Origin: Micromussa lordhowensis
Taxonomy: Eukaryota > Cnidaria > Anthozoa > Scleractinia > Lobophylliidae
Reading direction: 5' to 3'
Assembly: GCA_964020085.1 (NCBI GenBank)
Contig: OZ026595.1
Span: forward strand, 19,290,153-19,354,152
Length of the DNA stretch: 64,000 bases
Both the position numbers and the translations under genes were made by a program. Numbering within the stretch: the stretch's first letter is position 1; each line of letters starts with the position of its first letter. Positions 56,845-64,000 of the stretch are shown one piece after another. Under the pieces are notes generated by a model that did no database searches, had not been told where the DNA came from, and saw only the letters and a list, made by a program, of their open reading frames with translations.

Positions 56845-59800
56845 TCAAGTACATTCCACAAGACTAAACGTCTGTAGACCAACTCCGCAAACTGCTGCCA
56901 CCAAACCACCGTCCCTGGAAAAGAAAGATGTTGAATTCAGTCAAAGATAGCAAATAACGTGTTTATTAACGTGTGCAAATTTATCTGTTATCTGAGAGTA
57001 CCTCTCTCCACAGACTTCCAAGTCTTGAACGTCGGCAGTGTCTACAATTTCCACAGCGCGTTGACGGAATACAAAGGGAACCTTGTGGAATATGAAATAA
57101 AACTGGTTATTGCTAGCTATATTTTCATCATGCGAAAAGATCACTTTACAAATCAGTTAAAATCTCTGAAATTTAACAGAGCCTCGGCATGAAAGCGAGG
57201 TTAAGGTAGTATGACAACAAGACGTTTGAAAAGCAGCAAGATTTGTATAATAACCAAGTCTACTCTGCCCTTGCTTCTACTCAATCGCCAGATCACTAAG
57301 AACGAAACTGTACAACAGGTTGACAGAATTCTGCCTCTGAGAGATAGGAAGTACTCCGAACAACGAGATGCACGCGGAAACATTAATAAAGCGCATTTTC
57401 TTTTTTTTCCAAAAATACTGAAGAAGTCCACGAGTAAGGTGCAGTGGTCCTTCTCATAGACTAGCTTAACTCTGTGTTACTTCTAATCCTAAGTACTTCA
57501 TGTATCCCTTCCAGATATTATAGTGTATCTAAAACACTACAATAAGGATAAATATACTATGCTACGTTCTAAATACACTACGATAAGGGATACACCAAGT
57601 ACTTACCCTTCCAACCTGTTCTCCGCTGACCATCTCCCACACCATAAGCCGCTGATCAACAGACGATGAGATTACTAAGCCACTCTTTAGAACCTTTACA
57701 CCTTAGAAAAGAGATGTGACTTTAGGTTGAAACTACGGAAAAGTAAGGGCGGTTTTCGATTAAGTGTCGTAAAACCAAAACCAAAGTGATCACTCTGGCC
57801 AATCACAGGACACATACGATCCAATGAACCAATAAAAACTCGTAGTAAATGTGTGTAGCCGCTTGAAGCGCGGGAAAACGTGTCAGCACGCGAACGAGTC
57901 ACGATTGGTTTTTGTTTTACTTCTGATTGGATGAATAAAAGGCGCGCGTTTTTTAAGCTAATCACGAAGCGCAGTAGTGCAAAAACAATTACGTTTCGAC
58001 ACTAAAATGAAAGAACCCTTATACCAGTACCTAAAGAGTGCCGTGGGATAACACGTGGACAGGACCTCTAGTCTAGGATAGATTGAAGAGAAAAGCCGGC
58101 GAGAAAGAAAAGGGAAGTAAAATGGTAGGATCAGGTTTCTCTTCGGGTTGCTTTGGTCGCTCCCTTGTCACTCACAATGTCCGATGATCACTTGCCCAAC
58201 AAACTAACCTCAGCTTGTGGGCCTAAGATCAATAATATGGGCTTCCTAGTCTTGTAGGCCAACTATTTACTTCAACTATGGATTGAACAGGTTGACTAAA
58301 CGGGACACCCTTACAAGAAAGTGATGTGACCCCGGAAGGTCCGTGAAGCCAGGCCAAACTCGTTTTCAAGATGAGGCAGTCCTAGAAAACAAGTTGTGGG
58401 TTGTGTTGCATCGTTACCTGTTACTGATGATGTGTGAGCTGAGGGCTCTGATACTTGACGAATCACGTGAACTTTAGTAGTGTCATTATCGTCAGACAAG
58501 TCAAATACTGCGGCGTGAAGTGCACTGTCGTCGCCACCGCTGACCATCAAATACTGCCCTGGAACTAAAACAGAAACACTTCAAATAACACTTCACATCA
58601 ATACGATCCTGTGAGTATATGTACAGTGAGTAAAACTTCTATTTTTCCACAAGAAGGCATACTTTTTTCTTGAACATTCCAAGTTTTCGTTTCACTTCAA
58701 CCAAGTGGGTCAATTCCGAAAATTAAAAGACTTTTACCCGTACAAGGACAAGTTTACAAGAAACCTCTTATCTTGTAGGTAATCATATGAATACCAGTGC
58801 AATAAGGGATTTACACTACGGGTATATGTTTGAAAATTCTCTCAAACTTACACGACCCTTTAAGCGAGTGCAATTTGAAAGAAATCTGAGAGGTGACTTT
58901 TGATGTCAAACACGAAAGACCGCGTTTGACCACATCTCAAAACACCGAGAAGAGAGTTGAAAACACGATGACTAGCGGAGTACTTGACGAACTTTGAGTT
59001 TGAGTTTGGAGTTTGGAAATGTGGTCATGCATACACTGCGTTGAGTGTTTGATGTATCTTCTCAATTGAAACAAAAACTAAGGAGAAATAAAATCGTAAA
59101 AATCTATGCTTATTAAGATCACTGAGACATCCAAACAATGCCACGATCTTGATCTCCTTCGTTTAAACTCGATGAATTATTAATAGTTTGAGAAAAATAG
59201 ATTCCGCCTTTGTTTTTCTTTGAAATGTCTTACCTTGGGATTTTACGAGCGAGATTGCATTGACACCGGACTGGTGAGCTTGAAACACGTGCTTGGGAAC
59301 ATCAAGGAAGACAGGCACCAGAGGAAGACACGAGAAATCACTCTGCTCCACAAACTCTGTATTAAATTCTTGATCATCTCGATCACTTATGCTGGATTGA
59401 TCAGGCGTTTCGCTCATGACTGCAGTCTGTTCATTCCTGTTTGCTGCATCGTGCTTCACTGTCCAATGATCAATGACCGCAACTTTTCCCGATTCCGATG
59501 TATCAGTAGTCAAACAACCCTCAGGATTTGTCACGCTTTCATTTACGTGAAAGTCTGTCACGAAAATCGTGGGTCACTTTATCTTGACAGCAGCTGTGCG
59601 CTGAAATTTTAGCATCACTGTTGTCCTGGTGTTTTATCGCTGTCACGCTATGTATTGTCACGCTTTCCTTCAGATGACGGGGAGTCACACTCTTCAGAGC
59701 TGTGTCACACTTTTCCAAAGAAACACTACCTTCCAAGACAGACTTTTCACTTGATTTATTCACAATGTCTTCCCCACAGGCTGCTAGTGTTTTCCCAGCA

Positions 59801-62800
59801 GCGTGATTGCCACTTTCCATATCTGATACATTTTTCGTTAATCGGTACTCTCCGCAGATGAAGTTTGTGTATTCTTTTATATGGTTCATCAACAATGTAG
59901 TCACGTCCCAACAAGAAATTCTACCAGCAGTGTCTCCCGCAAACAACATAACCAGCGGTCTACCACTCGTACGAAAATCAATCACGTGACTAACCGTGAG
60001 AACACAGCGTTTGAGGTACTGGGACTGGGCTACAAGTACGAACTTGTTTCGCCGCTCATCAAAGCTGAAAATTCTAAGTAGAAAAGAGGACAAAACAAAC
60101 TTATAGCGATCCTGGAAGAACAGAAATAGTCAAGAAACAAAACAAACATTGATCCTTCATAACTAAGCTGTAGCATAATTGACTTTAGCAGTTCCAAGAC
60201 TTATCATTGACAATTTTTTACTGGTGTTGTTATCGTATAAACAAGACTACAGACTACGAGAAATAGAATCAATAAATAATAGGGAACTATCTCAATGTCG
60301 AAAGTTATGTTTAATAAAAGACTGACAAGCAAAACAAAGCTTGGGATTGTTTGTCACCATAAGCTACCAAAACAGCCTGAAAATGGAATCTCAAATGAGT
60401 AGAATAGCCAAACAAACGGTCAGAGAGACAACCGAGTGTGAGGCTCAGCCCCAGTTCTTCAGTTTAAACCTATCGCGGCTTGGGTCTTTTGGCCATTTTC
60501 CCCCTTTAAAATAGGTGACCACACCTTCCTCAAAACGTACATCAGATCACATTTTACAGCAAAACCACTACTTGAAGCACCCCGCAATAATCCCGTCAAA
60601 CGGAAAACACCCATATCACAAGCTTAACGGAACCAAGTCACCAAATTAGTCTATTCAGAACGGAAACAATGTGAACAGCACCAAATACTTACCGAACAAA
60701 CCCATCCGAGCATGCTGCCATGACAAAATACAACGATTGACAGCTGTCGATCAGCTCTGTGGCACATAGTGACGTCAGAGACATAAACCTGATCTCCGAC
60801 AAGGACTGCAAGTCCTGTTTCTTTCGTCTCCTTCGGTGATTACTGAAGCGGAACGAGTATTCGCCCAAGAAAACCATAGGAGATGATGTCATCTTATCGC
60901 CATGACAACTGTCATTATCGACATCAATGAGTGACAGATCGACGCGCCAGCATTTGAGTGACGCACGGCCGCCGCCAGAAAAGAGAAGATGACGAGTCTT
61001 ATCACGGGAGGTGCAGGTATTGATTTGGTCGCTTGGCTGGAGTTTTGGCCGAGGACATGAAGTGGCGCTCAAGGCTCGGACACTCGATATATGACCATGT
61101 GCAGTGAAAAGACAAACACATGTACTGGTGGAACGGTTAGCTAAACAAATCAGCGTTAAGGAAGCCATTTACTAAATAACAAGAACGCTTCAACTCAACT
61201 CTTTCTGTTCCAGACCTGTTTCTGTCCCGGGCTTTTAAGGCTCTCCGCAGGGAGCCCCTGACGGTGAAAAAGTACTTCCTGGCTTAAAAGGATTAGCACA
61301 CTCATTTCTCGAACCGTGAGCGATACATTGTGTCCAAGTTTTCACTCAATTTTGATAGGTGACGAGGAGTGAAACTAGAGTGTATAGCTTTGACGAAACG
61401 TAATGATGTAATTATGCCAAATTAATGGGAAAAAATCAAGTCGATCGATTGAATTCTCTAGGGCATACCGCTTTAAACTACACGAGCCCAGAAAGGTTAT
61501 TTGGTTTGCTTTTACTTCGTTGCATTAAACAATATTGTGAAACACCTTTAACTATTACATAAATGGATACAGATCATCAGTTTGATATTGGTGTCTTCGC
61601 TTCCTGTGGCAAAAACGTCAGTGATATCACCTACAAAACAAGCCAGAAAAAAAAACACAGCTTAACAAGAGATTGGAGTAGTTTAAACTTCAAAGATGAA
61701 TGTCAGCATACCTTGATGCCCTACAAGGGAGTCAATAAAGCATATACACGTTGCCTCTCTTCCATGAAAACCTGGCTAAAAATAAACAAACGACGTCAGC
61801 AGAAAGCATACACGAATGCCGGAAATGTCGGGTAAAAGTCACCAGAGCTAAACCAGGATTACTGAACGAGAATTTCGATATCATTTTTGTAACTTTTCAG
61901 TGAGGTTTTCTGTTTATATTGTTTGGCCTTCAGTTTTGAGTTTGAATTCAGTTCAGAATAATCTCAAACTTCACAAAAAAAATTAATGCTGAGATTCGAT
62001 TCAGTTCATTTTTACTGCAATGTAAAATGATATTTGCGTCTGCAATTTTTACAAACACAATGATTTCAGGAGGTACAAGATGGAAGGACAAAAAAGTTTA
62101 CATATGATGGAAGGAAACCATTTGCGTATCATTTGCACAATCTGCACCACCACTAGAACCCTTAGATTGCTTACGCAATCTACGGGTTAATAACAAGCAG
62201 TGAAAACATTTTTATACAAGAAAAAGTACTACTTCGGTTCATTTTTAATCCTGGCTTAGCGTTAACAACCTTTCGAACAACCCGACCCTGCAGAACGTTA
62301 ACTCAACAAACTATTATGTAAATACTTATTAAAACATTTCAAAACCAAAGTCGGTAGCAGATAGGTAAGTACAGTGAGATTACCTTCAGTACAGACTTTT
62401 TCAACTCACTGGGAAAAACCATTTTGTGCGTGTAAATAATCGAGTCTTTGATAAAGGACAACACCGCTCCAGTTATGGAAACTTCCTGAAAATACACGAC
62501 TTGTCAACAAATACTGGTATACTCAAAGAGCATATTAGTTAGGCTGAAATGTCAGCAGTTTTCCACTCCCAGTCTAACCTAGTCATTACAGTCTAACCTA
62601 GCTTCAGTTACGGAAACTTCCTGAAAATACAAAACTAGTCAACAAGTACTGGTATACTCAAAGAGCATATTACTTAGGCTGGAATGTCAGTAGTTTTCCA
62701 CTCCCAGTCAAACCTAGATACATCGAGGTTATACAACATTGAAATTCTCCTTACGATACAATAATAATACAATAATACTAAATAATCATGCTCGAGTGCT

Positions 62801-63546
62801 TTATTTCGTATAGCGTATAGAGGACAACTGAAGGCAACAATGAAGTAGCCTGCGACACTTACGAGTTTTGCGCCATTTAGGCCTGTTCCGTACCAGCGAC
62901 ATAGTGACCACATAACGACATAATCGCTTATGTCAGTAATGTGAACATCGACATAAAGACATAAGGAAAATATCTTTTTTTTCTTATGTTCTTACTTTGA
63001 TGCTGTTATGTTGCTATTGTGTAATTATGTCAGGATGTTCACAATGCAAACATAACGATATAAAGTCCTTCTTATGTCGTTATGCTTATGTCGTTAGCGT
63101 TAGTTAGGCCTTACACAACCACTGATGCTACTGGAATCCCATTCACTTCCTGACCTGCACTGATATAAATCCCTCGCTCTTTGTTAATCAATCAAACGAT
63201 ATTAACACAGGAACTGTACCCATCCATACAAACACCACATAAAAGATAAAAGTTTTAACACGTACCGACTGTTCAAGGGCTAGGTCCCAGACTCTGTGGG
63301 CTCCACCGCACTTCACTCTCCACAAGAGTTCATTACGCTGTACGCTCCATAAGACGAAATACGCCTGAAGAATGTAAGAGAACAAATCATCACTTCGTAG
63401 GTAAAGTTAACTTATTTGTTGCACTATCAAATAAAAGTACACCAAAAACGGTTTAGAAAATATCTTACGGAATAGAAGCCGGCAATGAGTAGGTCGCCAC
63501 TATTGGAAAACAGCAGTCGCTCAACCCAGTCTAAACCTTTGAAAAC
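56845..63546 (-). CDS. WDR6: WDR6, WD-repeat tRNA 2'-O-methyltransferase subunit (C-terminal half)
   Basis: WDR6 partners the FTSJ1 methyltransferase for wobble-position 2'-O-methylation of tRNAs. The N-terminal half lies beyond the window. Exons in transcript order: 63469-63546, 63266-63364, 62384-62485, 61712-61775, 61559-61630, 60693-61140, 59730-60073, 59234-59554, 58418-58564, 57607-57701, 57002-57081, 56845-56914. Phases agree, giving 639 codons here (human protein over 1100 aa). Family landmarks: AYFVLWSVQRNELLWRVKCG, GFHGREATCI, FTAHGHISSVRAL, LYFVMAACSDGFVRIFSFDE, RCVLTVSHVIDF, DTAGRISCWDVTTLL, FQAHQSGVNAISL, SAHTSSVTGVKVL, SSSVDQRLMVWEMVSG, and the end GLVAAVCGVGLQTFSLVECT. The 59555-59729 intron is inferred to repair a frame change. 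The acceptor of exon 58418-58564 is ambiguous by six bases. Confidence 0.93.
57746..58012. repeat. GAGTGTCG MITE, long copy in a WDR6 intron
   Basis: It runs from CGGTTTTCGATTAAGTGTCG to a right end TTTCGACACTAAAATGAAAG. The body is shared with the copy at 55983. It lies between the WDR6 exons 58418-58564 and 57607-57701. Confidence 0.85.
58905..59195. repeat. Fold-back family member 2 (WDR6 intron)
   Basis: It shares AACACCGAGAAGAGAGTTGA, GAGTGTTTGATGTATCTTCT and the following AAACAAAAACTAAGGAGAA with the copy at 20941-21230. The inverted arms are more decayed here. Confidence 0.8.
62465..62720. repeat. Local duplication of a WDR6 splice acceptor region
   Basis: The segment 62470-62585 recurs at 62605-62720 (offset 135 bp), sharing GGAAACTTCCTGAAAATACA and GTACTGGTATACTCAAAGAGC-like sequence. 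The first copy includes the acceptor and first bases of the WDR6 exon 62384-62485; the second is intronic. Confidence 0.85.
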
Positions 63547-64000
63547 CTGGAGAAATGAGATGAAAGTAAGCCCAGATAATATAAACAACGGCCACACTGG
63601 AGACGGAACTATCTATCGTGGTAGGGAGTAAGTAATTGTGGGAAGATAGGGTTGTGACATGAAACCCGACATAAATGTAATCAGCAAAAAAATAAACTAA
63701 ATACAAATGCACGCAAACGTCGATATCATGGGACATGTAGATGAATGAGTGCTGAGTAAATTCTGAAATCATTTATTTAATAAAATACGGTGTCGGTATC
63801 CTTCAAATGAAAATACTGAAGAGAAGCGAGGATAGGGACAGTCAAAACTGAGCAATGCTAATGTAAAATGGTTTCCATAATACAACTGAGAACATCGTGT
63901 TCAATAGCAAAGCGCGCGAGTGACGTCATGACTCAGACAAGACTTAGAAAAACAAACCGGACTTGCGGACGATTTCCCTAAAAAACTTTCTAAAACAGCC
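63547..64000. other. WDR6 intron running off the window
   Basis: No further exon with WDR6-like content could be identified up to the right edge. The short minus-strand ORF at 63521-63772 has no recognisable content beyond the exon it overlaps. Confidence 0.5.

Noticed and set aside
20614..63546. SEPSECS and WDR6 as a tRNA-modification gene cluster
   Set aside because: They lie 24 kb or more apart with unrelated genes in between; no evidence of co-regulation.
1..64000. CRISPR array, prophage, operon or bacterial defence system
   Set aside because: The window is eukaryotic with spliced genes; the repeats seen are tandem or fold-back types without spacer structure.

Overview
The window looks like nuclear DNA of an animal, most likely an anthozoan cnidarian such as a stony coral. 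The genes are metazoan orthologues with spliced, GT-AG introns of roughly 0.2 to 3 kb. The spaces between them are AT-rich and full of short fold-back and TIR elements, a tRNA-derived SINE, a LINE remnant and a Ty3/gypsy gag remnant. The cnidarian assignment is an inference from this style and from the flavour of the transposon proteins; no marker gene proves it.

Layout. Positions 1-14420 are repeat-dominated. A block of at least 2.2 kb occurs twice in direct orientation about 11.5 kb apart. Between the copies lie tandem repeats, a decayed Ty3/gypsy gag on the minus strand and a few exon-like scraps of unknown identity. From 14420 to 20600 there are fold-backs and one intronless ORF of unknown function (256 aa, minus). 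Positions 20614-33056 (minus) carry a complete 12-exon SEPSECS gene (500 aa). A 330-bp gap separates it from a divergent PWWP2A/B-like gene (33387-35453, plus, two exons, 627 aa), whose 3' end is triplicated in 234-bp units. After 4 kb of repeats comes delta-tubulin TUBD1 (39906-42543, minus, two exons, 472 aa). It is divergent from an unrecognised intronless gene for a predicted N-myristoylated protein (42777-43805, plus, 342 aa), with a consensus E2F-type site between them. ZRANB1/TRABID follows (47072-53726, minus, six exons, 695 aa). The right end is the C-terminal half of WDR6 (56845 to beyond 63546, minus, 12 exons seen).

Exon boundaries were deduced by hand. For SEPSECS, TUBD1, ZRANB1, PWWP2 and the WDR6 part, reading phase is consistent across every junction and the total length divides by three. 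These are therefore intact genes rather than pseudogenes. One WDR6 junction is a hypothesis explaining an apparent frameshift.

Functionally the genes are not a cluster. SEPSECS finishes selenocysteinyl-tRNA and WDR6 supports tRNA wobble 2'-O-methylation. TUBD1 serves centrioles, PWWP2 chromatin, and TRABID cleaves K29/K33/K63 ubiquitin chains. The shared order most likely reflects ordinary housekeeping neighbourhoods with head-to-head promoters. I saw no operon-like or defence-like system. The less ordinary items are the repeat structures, the PWWP2 terminal-exon triplication, a hammerhead-like core inside a TIR element, and the two unrecognised intronless proteins.
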